Assembly (NCBI GenBank): GCA_024689085.1 | Contig: JAILDT010000064.1 | Coordinates: 1-32,965 of the forward strand | DNA from: Clostridia bacterium | GTDB taxonomy: Bacteria; Bacillota; Clostridia; Peptostreptococcales; Anaerovoracaceae | Length of the DNA stretch: 32,965 nucleotides | Reading direction: 5' to 3' | Shown: positions 24,214-32,012 of the stretch, piece by piece | Layout: the number at the start of each line of letters is the position of its first letter | Numbering within the stretch: the stretch's first letter is position 1 | The notes under the pieces: model-generated | Told to the model about the DNA's origin: nothing | Seen by the model: only the letters and a program-made list of their open reading frames with translations | The model's database searches: none | Translations under genes and position numbers: made by a program

Positions 24214-25155
24214 TTATAGTCTGTCCAGTGCTTTTGCAACTTTGATGAGCCCTTCTGTCAGGTTCTTTCTCGAAGCCGCAATTTCTTCTTCCGTCCACTC
24301 CTGGAAGCCCTTGCCCGTCTTAAATCCCAGATCACCCTTTTCTACTTTTTCTACGAGCATTTTAGAAGGTTCTGTTGAGTTTTCAATGTGCGGGAAGAGA
24401 TACTTGTGAATCGACAGTGTCAGATCTGTGCCAGCGTTGTCGATGACTTCCATTGGTGCCATCACGCCCAGGCGCATACCGAATCCATACTTGATGGCAT
24501 CGTCGACGTCCTTCGGATCAGCAATATCATTCTCGACGATAGAAATCGCCTCTCTGAACAATGCGTGCTGCAGTCTGTTTGCCAGGAATCCGGGCACGTC
24601 CTTCTTGACCAGCACAGGCTTCTTGCCTGCTCCTTCCAGAAGCTCGAACATCGCCTTTTCTGTTTCTTCAGAAACGTATTTTGTTCTGATCACCTCTACG
24701 AGCGGAATCAGATAAGCCGGATTCCAGTAATGGGTTCCAATAATTCTATCCTTATGCACTGATTTTTCAGCAATCTCAGTAATGCTGATCGCCGATGTAT
24801 TTGAAGCGAGGATTGTCGACGGCGGACAAAGTTCATCCAGCGTCTTGAAGTAATCCTGCTTGACGGCAAGATTCTCTACAATGCATTCGAAGATCACGTC
24901 AGCGAATTCCGCCGCTTCTTTCAGGTCTTCTGTAAAGCTGACGTTATTGATGGTTTCTTCAACCTGTGACTGATTGATCACACCCTGATCCACCAGCACC
25001 TGCAGATTGCCGCGCATGGTCTCAAGCGGTTTTGCTCTTACTTTATCATCGTAGACATAAATCAGCATAACTTTGTGGCCCTTTGAGGCAAAAAGCTGAG
25101 CAATCCCGGTTCCCATCATCCCTGCGCCTAAAACAGCAACATTTTTCTTTGCCAT
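24214..25155 (-). CDS. 3-hydroxyacyl-CoA dehydrogenase-family NAD-dependent enzyme
   Basis: A 313-residue two-domain dehydrogenase. The Rossmann motif GAGMMGTGIAQ starts at G10, and the catalytic pair is H142 (GTHYWNPAYLIPLVEV) and E154. The C-terminal dimerisation domain begins with DVPGFLANRLQHALFREA. Classical 3-hydroxybutyryl-CoA dehydrogenases have HFFNPA..MKLVE at the catalytic site; the HYWNP..LIPLVEV version and the following domain look more like the branch with carnitine and gulonate dehydrogenases. A free 3-hydroxy acid is therefore as likely a substrate as a CoA ester. A CGGAGAA site precedes the ATG. It has its own sigma-54-like promoter, divergent from the activator gene, and lies across that gene from the BKACE operon. 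Confidence 0.8.
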   Translation of the reverse strand: MAKKNVAVLGAGMMGTGIAQLFASKGHKVMLIYVYDDKVRAKPLETMRGNLQVLVDQGVINQSQVEETINNVSFTEDLKEAAEFADVIFECIVENLAVKQDYFKTLDELCPPSTILASNTSAISITEIAEKSVHKDRIIGTHYWNPAYLIPLVEVIRTKYVSEETEKAMFELLEGAGKKPVLVKKDVPGFLANRLQHALFREAISIVENDIADPKDVDDAIKYGFGMRLGVMAPMEVIDNAGTDLTLSIHKYLFPHIENSTEPSKMLVEKVEKGDLGFKTGKGFQEWTEEEIAASRKNLTEGLIKVAKALDRL

Positions 25156-25225
25156 AATAATTCTCCGTTTGGTTAATACTAAAGAATAACTATTTGTTGA
25201 AAATGAATTACCTGCTCATTATTAT

Positions 25226-25241
25226 AGCATATGTCATGCCA
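25226..25241 (-). promoter_or_regulatory. Candidate sigma-54 (-24/-12) promoter for the dehydrogenase
   Basis: On the minus strand TGGCAT-N5-ATGC keeps the invariant GG and GC at the exact spacing of TGGCAC-N5-TTGC, with one mismatch in the -12 box. Transcription would begin near 25215, about 60 bases before the ATG. The divergent neighbour encodes a sigma-54 activator, which makes this credible. A TATAAT on the same strand just downstream lacks a good -35 box. Confidence 0.6.
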
Positions 25242-25312
25242 ACCTGAAATAAGCCGATATGCCCTTCTATACAGCGATTCCTGTATCCTATTGCACCGAT
25301 TGAGCAGAACGC

Positions 25313-25341
25313 GCAACATTTTGTTGCTATTCTGCAACAAA
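25313..25341. promoter_or_regulatory. Nested inverted repeats, probable activator binding site
   Basis: Three half-sites alternate: GCAACA (25313-25318), TGTTGC (25322-25327) and GCAACA (25334-25339). They form GCAACA-N3-TGTTGC and TTTGTTGC-N6-GCAACAAA. The block lies 72-100 bases upstream of the sigma-54 -24 element, a usual distance for an upstream activator site, and overlaps the -35 box of the activator's own promoter. Confidence 0.6.
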
Positions 25342-25353
25342 GTCTGCTATAAT
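25324..25353 (+). promoter_or_regulatory. SigA-type promoter of the sigma-54 activator gene
   Basis: TTGCTA (25324-25329), an 18-base spacer and a perfect TATAAT (25348-25353) point toward the activator, 43 bases before its ATG. The -35 box lies within the inverted repeat, suggesting autorepression. Confidence 0.65.
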
Positions 25354-25396
25354 GTGAAGAAATCGAATGTATTGCGAGAAATACCAGGAGGATACT

Positions 25397-26962
25397 ATGG
25401 ATCAGGTACTCGCCATCAAACAGATTCAGGATAAGATCAATAAAGCGCTGGAACAGGAAAAAGCCAATCCTGCAGGAGACTCCAGCGCCCTTCTTCAGGA
25501 AATCGCATCCGACCTGGATGTGTTTCTTGCCAAAGGCATCGACTTCAAAATCATTGTGGACAGTCTCGACGACAGTGTCCTGATAACGGATCATGAAGGT
25601 CTTGTATTATATGTCAATCCTGCCTATGCGAGCAACACTGGCATTTCCTACGATGAAGTTGTGGGCAGAACGATTCAGGACATCCAATCGGAAGGCACTC
25701 TGTTTAAGGGAGGCTCCGCCATGGATGTGCTGAAACACAAGAAGCGCGCCTTCCGTCTTGCCACCACCTTTAAAGGTGATAAACCGCAGGTCGGGTTTAC
25801 TGTCGGCGTTCCCATCTTCGATGAAAACGGCGAGCTGCATCAGGTCGTCGTAAGCAGCAGACCGATCCACACCTTACGGGGACTGAAAAAGGATTTTCAG
25901 AGCTTTCTGGATGAAGCAAATGCAATCAAAGAAAACAAGGATAATATCAAGCTCTATGAGTCTGCGGACGACCCGATTCTTTCCGATAGCCTGATTGGTT
26001 CCTCCGCTTCCCTGCAAAATGTATGGGATATGATTCAGAAAGTCGCGCCGACTGACGCCAGCGTCATGATCAGTGGAGAATCCGGTGTTGGTAAGGAAAT
26101 CGTTGCCGACGAAATCTATAAGATGGGACCGAGAAAAGACAAGCCCTTCGTCAAGGTGAATTGTGCTTCGATTCCGGTAAATCTTCTGGAATCTGAGTTA
26201 TTCGGCTATGAGAAAGGCGCATTCACAGGAGCCAGCGCTTCCGGCAAAAAAGGTCTCTTTGAGATGGCCAACCACGGCACCCTGCTCCTCGACGAAATCG
26301 GAGATATGCCACTGGACCTTCAGGTCAAGCTTCTGAGAGCGATTCAAAACAAAGAAATCACCCGTGTTGGCGGTACGAAGCCAATACCATTGGATATCAG
26401 ATTTATTTCCTCCACCAACTCGGATCTCAAGAAGAAAATCGCGGAAGGAACCTTCCGCCGTGATCTCTTCTATCGCCTCAGCGTCATTCCGATCCACATC
26501 CCACCGCTCAGAGAACGTACAGACGACATTGAAGAACTCTGTAATCATTTCATCGACATATACGGAGAACATCACGGACGCAGGATCCATCTGCTCCCTG
26601 AGCAGTTGAATCTGATGAAAAAATACAACTGGCCGGGCAATATCAGAGAACTTGAGAACGTCATCGAATATCTGACGATTTGTACTTCCGGAACCAGTAA
26701 TGTCAACACATTGATGCTGCAGAATCTGTTGAACATCGATGATAACATGGATATGGGCATGGAGATGGGAATAGAAATGAATATGGAATACAATGAAGTT
26801 CCTCTGGCAGAATCTATGGAACAATATGAGAAAGCGCGTATCGAGAACGCTCTTGCAAACGCTCACAATCTGCGTGAAGCGGGTAAGATACTCGGCGTCA
26901 ACGCCTCCACGGTATCGCGCAAAATCAAACAATATGGGATTGATTATTCCAAAAGCAAATAA
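25397..26962 (+). CDS. Sigma-54-dependent transcriptional activator (PAS-AAA+-Fis)
   Basis: A 521-residue enhancer-binding protein. The PAS sensor is at about 48-160 (DSLDDSVLITDHEGLVLYVN). The AAA+ domain has Walker A GESGVGKE at 227-234, the sigma-54 contact loop GAFTGA at 274-279 and Walker B LLLDE at 296-300. A Fis/TyrR-like helix-turn-helix is at about 488-514 (REAGKILGVNASTVSRKIKQYGI). Between AAA+ and the DNA-binding domain lies a methionine-rich acidic linker (about 448-466). With an intact GAFTGA it should drive sigma-54 promoters, most directly the divergent dehydrogenase and perhaps the BKACE operon. I chose ATG 25397 because AGGAGG lies five bases upstream. No response-regulator receiver is present, so the signal is likely a small molecule bound by the PAS domain. 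Confidence 0.93.
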   Translation: MDQVLAIKQIQDKINKALEQEKANPAGDSSALLQEIASDLDVFLAKGIDFKIIVDSLDDSVLITDHEGLVLYVNPAYASNTGISYDEVVGRTIQDIQSEGTLFKGGSAMDVLKHKKRAFRLATTFKGDKPQVGFTVGVPIFDENGELHQVVVSSRPIHTLRGLKKDFQSFLDEANAIKENKDNIKLYESADDPILSDSLIGSSASLQNVWDMIQKVAPTDASVMISGESGVGKEIVADEIYKMGPRKDKPFVKVNCASIPVNLLESELFGYEKGAFTGASASGKKGLFEMANHGTLLLDEIGDMPLDLQVKLLRAIQNKEITRVGGTKPIPLDIRFISSTNSDLKKKIAEGTFRRDLFYRLSVIPIHIPPLRERTDDIEELCNHFIDIYGEHHGRRIHLLPEQLNLMKKYNWPGNIRELENVIEYLTICTSGTSNVNTLMLQNLLNIDDNMDMGMEMGIEMNMEYNEVPLAESMEQYEKARIENALANAHNLREAGKILGVNASTVSRKIKQYGIDYSKSK

Positions 26963-26979
26963 ATGAATCCGAATAGAAT

Positions 26980-27007
26980 AAAACCCCGCGATGAACGCGG
27001 GGTTTTT
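26980..27007. terminator. Strong bidirectional terminator
   Basis: An 11-base perfect stem, AAAACCCCGCG / CGCGGGGTTTT with an ATGAA loop, has T-runs on both strands. It lies between the convergent activator and cyclase genes and ends both transcripts. Confidence 0.93.
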
Positions 27008-27043
27008 CTTATACAGAAAGCAATGTATAAGGTGTGAAACGAA

Positions 27044-27961
27044 TTAATATACGCCGTATGGATATTCCTTATCCGGTACGCTTCTGTCGATTCTGTCGGA
27101 AGGAACAAATGCAACAGCTCTTACGATTGTTCCATCGCCCATGTACCAGCGAAGCGGGAATGCGCAGAACAGGAATCTCTGATTCTTGACCTTATCCAGG
27201 TCGCCGCCCAGGTTTTCAATGCCCATGACATTATGCGCAAGCAGGATATCGTGGCAAGGTTCCCACTCAGGAAAATCTTCTTCAACCGGATGTCCGGCCA
27301 TCTCTTCGTATTCTTCCACAATACGAGGAACGTAAGGTCCCGGACCGTGTTTGCCGCCGTAGGTGTAAAGGAAGTGGTCTATGGCCTGCATATCAAAACC
27401 AACACCCTTCACCTTATGCTCCACGAACCACCAGGCTCCTTCAATGGAGAGTCCAGGGGAGAAGCCGAAGTAGTCTTCGTTCTCGCCCCAGCGTCTGTGG
27501 GTGCCGGTATTCAGCAGTACCCAGTCGCCTTCTTTGATGCCGCCAGGCACTTTCTTTGCTGCTTCTTCGATTTCCTCGACCGTGATCATTTCCCATTTAC
27601 CCTTCGGGATATCCAGGCATACTGCCTCACCAAAGTAGTTCTCGATCGGCAGTTCATGCGTGAATGGACTCTCTGGGATAACATGTGACGGAGAGTCTGC
27701 ATGCGTTGAGTTATGCATATGGAAAGAATTGAATGTCTGCAGCAGTCTGTAGTGCATTGGCATATGCTGTACTCTGTCAATGTGGAAGTCTCCGTTGGAC
27801 GGCCAAAGCGGATTACCTCTTCCAAATGGATTGGAAAGGTCCAGCAGTTCAAACTTTCCACCTTTGAAGATATCAAAGATACTGGCGTCATAAGGCTTCT
27901 TCCAGTCGTAAGTATGAGCGTAGTTTTCTTCACGTGTATGTCTCTCATAAATTTCTGACAT
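27044..27961 (-). CDS. Cyclase-family (kynurenine formamidase-like) metal hydrolase
   Basis: A 305-residue member of the 'putative cyclase' family (PF04199). The metal-binding signature HxxTHxDxPxH is intact at H83, H87, D89 and H93 (HNSTHADSPSH). Members hydrolyse amide or ring bonds, for example in N-formylkynurenine, isatin or cyclic diketones. This protein is longer than kynurenine formamidase (about 210 residues), with an N-terminal extension of about 40 residues and a C-terminal region containing CHDILLAHNVMGIENLGGDL. It is the last gene of the minus-strand catabolic operon, before the strong terminator. The ATG at 27961 follows AAAGGAG by nine bases; a TTG 18 bases upstream is not needed. 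A ring- or amide-opening step feeding the beta-keto acid enzymes is plausible but unproven. Confidence 0.82.
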   Translation of the reverse strand: MSEIYERHTREENYAHTYDWKKPYDASIFDIFKGGKFELLDLSNPFGRGNPLWPSNGDFHIDRVQHMPMHYRLLQTFNSFHMHNSTHADSPSHVIPESPFTHELPIENYFGEAVCLDIPKGKWEMITVEEIEEAAKKVPGGIKEGDWVLLNTGTHRRWGENEDYFGFSPGLSIEGAWWFVEHKVKGVGFDMQAIDHFLYTYGGKHGPGPYVPRIVEEYEEMAGHPVEEDFPEWEPCHDILLAHNVMGIENLGGDLDKVKNQRFLFCAFPLRWYMGDGTIVRAVAFVPSDRIDRSVPDKEYPYGVY

Positions 27962-27990
27962 CGTTGTTTCTCCTTTCAAACTATTTCACT

Positions 27991-28512
27991 TCAGGCGCGA
28001 ATGATTCTGCCAGGTTTGCGTTCCGGCGCTTCCGGCAGGTCACCGTCTCTGTATCCCAGGATGCAGTTACCGATTCCTACATAGCTGTCACCGACGCCCC
28101 ATTTAGCCTTGAGGGCTTTTCCCTCTTCCGTATCAAAGACTTCCATGGCTCTGTGAACCCAGCAGGAATCTACACCCATTGAGAATGCGGCAAGCATCAT
28201 ATTGCCAATGATCAGACTACCATCCTCTACTGGTGTAGCCGTCTCTTCCGGATCTGCAAATACGATTACTACAGTCGGAGCACCGTAAAAAGGATCGATG
28301 TCCATGCCCATGACTTTGGCATTGAGACCGCTCATCATTGCTATGATTTCCGGATCCTGAACAGCTACGATCTTGGATGCCTGAAAGCCCATGCCGCTTG
28401 CAGCGTATTCGCCTGCCTCCAGTATGGCATTCAGTTCTTCATCCTTGACCTGCTCATTTTTGTAAGATCTGATGCTGCGTCTTTCTTTGATTGTTTTAAT
28501 CACATCGTTCAT
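27991..28512 (-). CDS. Nitroreductase-family FMN oxidoreductase
   Basis: A 173-residue small nitroreductase-fold protein. The N-terminal FMN phosphate-binding motif is KERRSIRSYKNEQV (R11-R15), followed by ILEAGEYAASGMGFQ and a C-terminal PERKPGRI segment. Such enzymes are dimeric, FMN-dependent, and reduce nitro groups, quinones, enones or flavins. In this operon it may reduce a double bond or supply electrons for the catabolic route; the substrate is not readable. The ATG at 28512 follows AAAGGTG by six bases; a GTG nine bases upstream is a weaker alternative. It lies between the BKACE and cyclase genes with gaps of 27 and 29 bases, consistent with one transcript. Confidence 0.87.
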   Translation of the reverse strand: MNDVIKTIKERRSIRSYKNEQVKDEELNAILEAGEYAASGMGFQASKIVAVQDPEIIAMMSGLNAKVMGMDIDPFYGAPTVVIVFADPEETATPVEDGSLIIGNMMLAAFSMGVDSCWVHRAMEVFDTEEGKALKAKWGVGDSYVGIGNCILGYRDGDLPEAPERKPGRIIRA

Positions 28513-28539
28513 AATAATCACCTTTCGCCCAAGCTGTCC

Positions 28540-29385
28540 TTATACTCCCAGAATCTCTCTGGCTTCATCCGGTGTAGCAGGTTCTTTGCCCATCTCTTTC
28601 GCGATGCGTACTACTCTGGCGATAAACTGTTCATTGGACTCTGCCAGAACACCCTTATTATAGTATACATTGTCTTCCAGACCGACACGAACATTTCCGC
28701 CCATTGCGATACCGGAAAGCAAAATCTCATTGGCTCCTCTGCCGATGCCGAATGTACTCCAGGTGCACTCTTCCGGAAGATGATTCACGAGGTAAACCAG
28801 GTTCTCCGTGGTGGCTTCCATGCCGCCAGGTGCGCCGAGACACAGCTGGAAGTGAGCCGGTCCCTTGATGATGCCCTTCTTTAGATAGTATTTAGCTGTG
28901 TTCAGCATGCCCATATCGAAGACTTCAATCTCAGGCTTGACATTCACTTCCTGCATGACCTCTCCGCACTTCTCAAGGAAACCCGGTTCATTCATGAATA
29001 CAACGGTGTGCAGCCAGTTCATGGTACCCGCGTCGAAGGATGCCATCTCAGGCTTCAGTTCCTTAAATGGCTTGATACGTTCATCCCAGCTGAATCCCTG
29101 TCCACCTGATGAGGTCAGATTGATGATAGCCGGGAAATTATCCTTGCGCAGCTTCGTGACGATCTCTTCGAAACGATCGTACCGCATGCTGGCGGTATCG
29201 TCCTCATTTCTGACATGGATATGTACACAGGCAGCGCCTGCCTCATAACACTTCCATGCGGATTCCACGATTTCATCCGGCTGCGTCGGCAGAGCCGGGT
29301 TGTCTTTCTTTGTGGTGACAGCGCCGGTCAGTGCCGCTGAAATAATAATTTTATCTTTGTGATTTAATCTTCTGCTATCGGACAT
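28540..29385 (-). CDS. Beta-keto acid cleavage enzyme (BKACE / Kce, DUF849)
   Basis: A 281-residue TIM-barrel enzyme of the DUF849/BKACE family. Zinc ligands are visible as H55 and H57 (CVHIHVRNED) and E237 in GLEDNVYYNKG. The family cleaves a beta-keto acid with acetyl-CoA to give acetoacetate and a new acyl-CoA; the founding member Kce acts on 3-keto-5-aminohexanoate in lysine fermentation, and others act on dehydrocarnitine and various keto acids. The lysine-fermentation partners (aminomutases, Kdd, Kal) are absent here, so a different substrate is likely. Other blocks present are INLTSSGGQGFSWDER and SFDAGTMNW. It lies between the thiolase and nitroreductase genes, with an AAAGGA site before the ATG. 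Confidence 0.92.
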   Translation of the reverse strand: MSDSRRLNHKDKIIISAALTGAVTTKKDNPALPTQPDEIVESAWKCYEAGAACVHIHVRNEDDTASMRYDRFEEIVTKLRKDNFPAIINLTSSGGQGFSWDERIKPFKELKPEMASFDAGTMNWLHTVVFMNEPGFLEKCGEVMQEVNVKPEIEVFDMGMLNTAKYYLKKGIIKGPAHFQLCLGAPGGMEATTENLVYLVNHLPEECTWSTFGIGRGANEILLSGIAMGGNVRVGLEDNVYYNKGVLAESNEQFIARVVRIAKEMGKEPATPDEAREILGV

Positions 29386-29419
29386 TGTTGTGTTCCTTTC
29401 TGAAAGCTTTTGCTCCCGC

Positions 29420-30598
29420 CTAAACCATTTCGACCAATACTGCTACGCCCATTCCGCCGCCGGCACACAGGGTCGCAATACCATACTTCTGCTTTCTCTT
29501 CGCAAGCTCGTGGACCAGTGTAACAACCAGTCTGGCGCCGGTAGCACCTACCGGATGGCCGATGGAGATGCCTCCACCGTTTACGTTCAGCTTGTCGATA
29601 TCGATGCCGAGATCTCTCTGGCAGGCAAGACATTGTGCAGCAAAGGCTTCATTCATCTCCCAAAGGTCGATGTCTTCCACTGTCAGGCCGGCTTTTTCCA
29701 GAACTTTTCTTGAGGCGCCGATAGGACCAAGACCCATGTAGTCAGGGTCCAGGCCGACAGCGCCGACTGAAAGGACGCGCGCAATAATCGGAACACCTAG
29801 TTCCTTCGCTTTGTCTTCATCCATGAGAAGTACACCTGAAGCAGCGTCGTTCATTCCGGAAGAATTTCCTGCTGTTACCTTGCCGTCTTCTTTGAATGTC
29901 GCCTTCAGCTTGGCTAGTTTCTCAAGCGAAGTGTCTCTTCTTGGGAATTCGTCAGTATCACAGACGATGTCGCCTTTCTTGTTCTTGATAGTAATCGGAA
30001 CAATTTCATCCTTAAATTTTCCCGCGTCGATTGCAGCAACGGCACGCTGATGGCTCTGAAGAGCATATGCATCCATTTCTTCTCTTGTGATACCATAGCG
30101 CTCTGCTACGTTTTCAGCAGTGATTCCCATTGCAGGCCCGACACCAAGATTGGTGAAGGAATCCCACATGGAGTCACGCATTTCCATATGTCCGTATTTC
30201 TTGCCATAGCGGGCATCGAAGACCATGTGCGGCGCGGTGCTCATGCTGTCTGCGCCGCCGGCCATGATGCAGTCAGCCTCACCAGATTTGATCTGGTAAT
30301 AGCCAAACTGAATCGAAGATAATGAAGACGTGCAGTTCCGATGAATTGTAATACCGGGAACGCTCTCCGGCAGGCCTGCCTTGAAGGCAGCCACGCGGGC
30401 CAGATTGTTTTCCAAGTATGTTCTCTGGTAGTTGCAGCCCCAGATCACGTCTTCGATGATCTCAGGGTCGATGCCGGATCTCTTAATCAGTTCCTGCATG
30501 ATTGGGATAGACAGGTCCAATGATGTGATGGTTTTGTACATGCCGCCCAGAGAGCCGACAGCCGTTCTGCATGCTGCTACGATTACTACATTACCCAT
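29420..30598 (-). CDS. Thiolase (acetyl-CoA C-acyltransferase)
   Basis: A 392-residue type II thiolase with an intact active site: nucleophile C89 (HRNCTSSLSS), NEAFAAQ, H348 (GGGISIGHPVGATG) and C378 (LCAGGGMG). It reversibly splits beta-ketoacyl-CoA with CoA. The sequence around C89 (NCTSSLSS) differs from the common NxxCaSGlqA, which may reflect a different acyl substrate. In this operon it could cleave acetoacetyl-CoA made from the BKACE product. No CoA transferase to activate acetoacetate is visible in the window. It lies 27 bases after the transporter gene, with an AGGAAGG site. Confidence 0.92.
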   Translation of the reverse strand: MGNVVIVAACRTAVGSLGGMYKTITSLDLSIPIMQELIKRSGIDPEIIEDVIWGCNYQRTYLENNLARVAAFKAGLPESVPGITIHRNCTSSLSSIQFGYYQIKSGEADCIMAGGADSMSTAPHMVFDARYGKKYGHMEMRDSMWDSFTNLGVGPAMGITAENVAERYGITREEMDAYALQSHQRAVAAIDAGKFKDEIVPITIKNKKGDIVCDTDEFPRRDTSLEKLAKLKATFKEDGKVTAGNSSGMNDAASGVLLMDEDKAKELGVPIIARVLSVGAVGLDPDYMGLGPIGASRKVLEKAGLTVEDIDLWEMNEAFAAQCLACQRDLGIDIDKLNVNGGGISIGHPVGATGARLVVTLVHELAKRKQKYGIATLCAGGGMGVAVLVEMV

Positions 30599-30625
30599 AA
30601 TGTATATCCTTCCTGTGTAATTAGA

Positions 30626-31969
30626 TTAACCTTCGTGATGTTCACCTGTAATCTCATCTTCCTTCGCATAGTCAAGATTGTACTTTCTGGTATTCAGGAC
30701 AGAGATGAGTATGAAGTTTACGATCAGCAGTCCGATGAATACAACATATGCGCCTCTGAGTGAGCCTGTAACTCTCAGTGCAGTAGCATTGACGATGTAA
30801 TTCAGCATCAGAACAACCTGCATGATTGGGAAGTAAATGGAATATACAACGTCAAAACTGTGACGTCCGAATACGGATGCAGGCAGCGAGGTCATGAAGT
30901 TTGCTGCAGCGCCGATGGCTACGCCGATCATAGCTACGCAGATGTAACCGCCTGTCATATTGTTGAACAGTACGTTAACAGCAAGTGCTACCATGTACCA
31001 GAGCAGGAATGCTCTAACCGCTGTCTTAACGCCCAGTTTCTGGTCAATCATACCAAACGCAAAGGATCCACCGAGACCGATCAGTGCGCAGACGGTCATC
31101 AGAGCAATCGCCTTTTCCGGAGCGAAACCGAGTTCGATATTTCTAGGAACGAGCTGTGACATAACACCGGTTGTAACCATTTGATTGATACCGATGATCA
31201 GAGCAACAATCCACATTTCCTTAGTCTTCAGAAGATCTTTTACAGTCCATCTTGCTTCGCCGTCTTCTGACAGGTTAGCATACTCTGCATCATATACATC
31301 CTGTGTAACATTATCAGGCAGCTGTCCCATTTCCTGCGGCGTATTTTTGATGACGAAGATTGCGATAAACGCAATGACAATGGCTGCAATACCGGTGATT
31401 GTCATGCCCTTGCCCATGCCGTAAGCACCGATCAGGAAAGCGATAAGCGGTACGTACAGAGCAGAACCAAGGTTGTGACCCATGGTCGTAAATCCGTTTG
31501 CGAGGCCCTTCTTCTTAGGCATCCACTGGGTAATCAGATTTCCGCCGCCAAGATATCCTGCAGCATTGATGAAGATTGTTACGAGTGTCAGCCCTACGAA
31601 GTAAGTTCCCAGTGTTGTTGCGTGTCCGTAGAAAATGTAGGATGCGCCGGCCAGTGCCAGACATACGACTGACAGCCACTTTGCGCCGATCTTCGTCAGT
31701 ACACGTCCAATGATGAAGTAGGAAATTACGCCGATGAATCCAGCCCACATGGCCAGCTCAAGCAGCTGTGCGTGCAGCATTGTCGGATCTGAATATCCCA
31801 ACTTATCTGCATACGCCTCAACGAATCTGTCGATGACGATGTTCTGTCCGTCGATTGAGAAACCGATCAGGAACCAGAACATGATCATGCTGTAAAAGAT
31901 GATGATCCAGCCTTTGCCAAAGTTCATTTTGGCGTTTTCCGACTGGAGCTGTGGTCCATTATTTGCCAT
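30626..31969 (-). CDS. MFS transporter, OFA (oxalate/formate antiporter)-like
   Basis: A 447-residue membrane protein with about 12 helices in two halves and a large cytoplasmic loop around 210-245 (NVTQDVYDAEYANLSEDGEARW). The first half has GRVLTKIGAKW, a form of the MFS loop 2-3 motif, and GYLGGGNLITQWMPKKKGLANGFTTMGHNLGSAL, typical of the OFA branch that carries small carboxylates. It probably imports the substrate of the operon, or exchanges it for a product. The ATG is preceded by TAGGAG. The C-terminus is acidic and His-containing (DEITGEHHEG). Substrate assignment is not possible from sequence alone. Confidence 0.87.
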   Translation of the reverse strand: MANNGPQLQSENAKMNFGKGWIIIFYSMIMFWFLIGFSIDGQNIVIDRFVEAYADKLGYSDPTMLHAQLLELAMWAGFIGVISYFIIGRVLTKIGAKWLSVVCLALAGASYIFYGHATTLGTYFVGLTLVTIFINAAGYLGGGNLITQWMPKKKGLANGFTTMGHNLGSALYVPLIAFLIGAYGMGKGMTITGIAAIVIAFIAIFVIKNTPQEMGQLPDNVTQDVYDAEYANLSEDGEARWTVKDLLKTKEMWIVALIIGINQMVTTGVMSQLVPRNIELGFAPEKAIALMTVCALIGLGGSFAFGMIDQKLGVKTAVRAFLLWYMVALAVNVLFNNMTGGYICVAMIGVAIGAAANFMTSLPASVFGRHSFDVVYSIYFPIMQVVLMLNYIVNATALRVTGSLRGAYVVFIGLLIVNFILISVLNTRKYNLDYAKEDEITGEHHEG

Positions 31970-31984
31970 TATTTTTTCTCCTAT

Positions 31985-32012
31985 ACTTTTATTGACAATG
32001 ATAACTTTTATT
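31985..32012. repeat. Nine-base direct repeat upstream of the MFS gene
   Basis: ACTTTTATT occurs at 31985-31993 and 32004-32012 with a 19-base period (AATAAAAGT on the coding strand), between the unknown small gene and the MFS transporter. It may be a regulatory or RNA-processing element, or chance in AT-rich sequence. Confidence 0.35.

Noticed and set aside
25205-25245. SigA promoter for the dehydrogenase using the minus-strand TATAAT
   Set aside because: The hexamer 17 bases upstream (TTTCAG) is a poor -35 box, whereas the sigma-54 spacing is exact; it is kept only as a fallback.
28540-29385. Kce of a lysine fermentation cluster
   Set aside because: None of the lysine aminomutase, Kdd or Kal genes are in the window, and neighbours point to another substrate.
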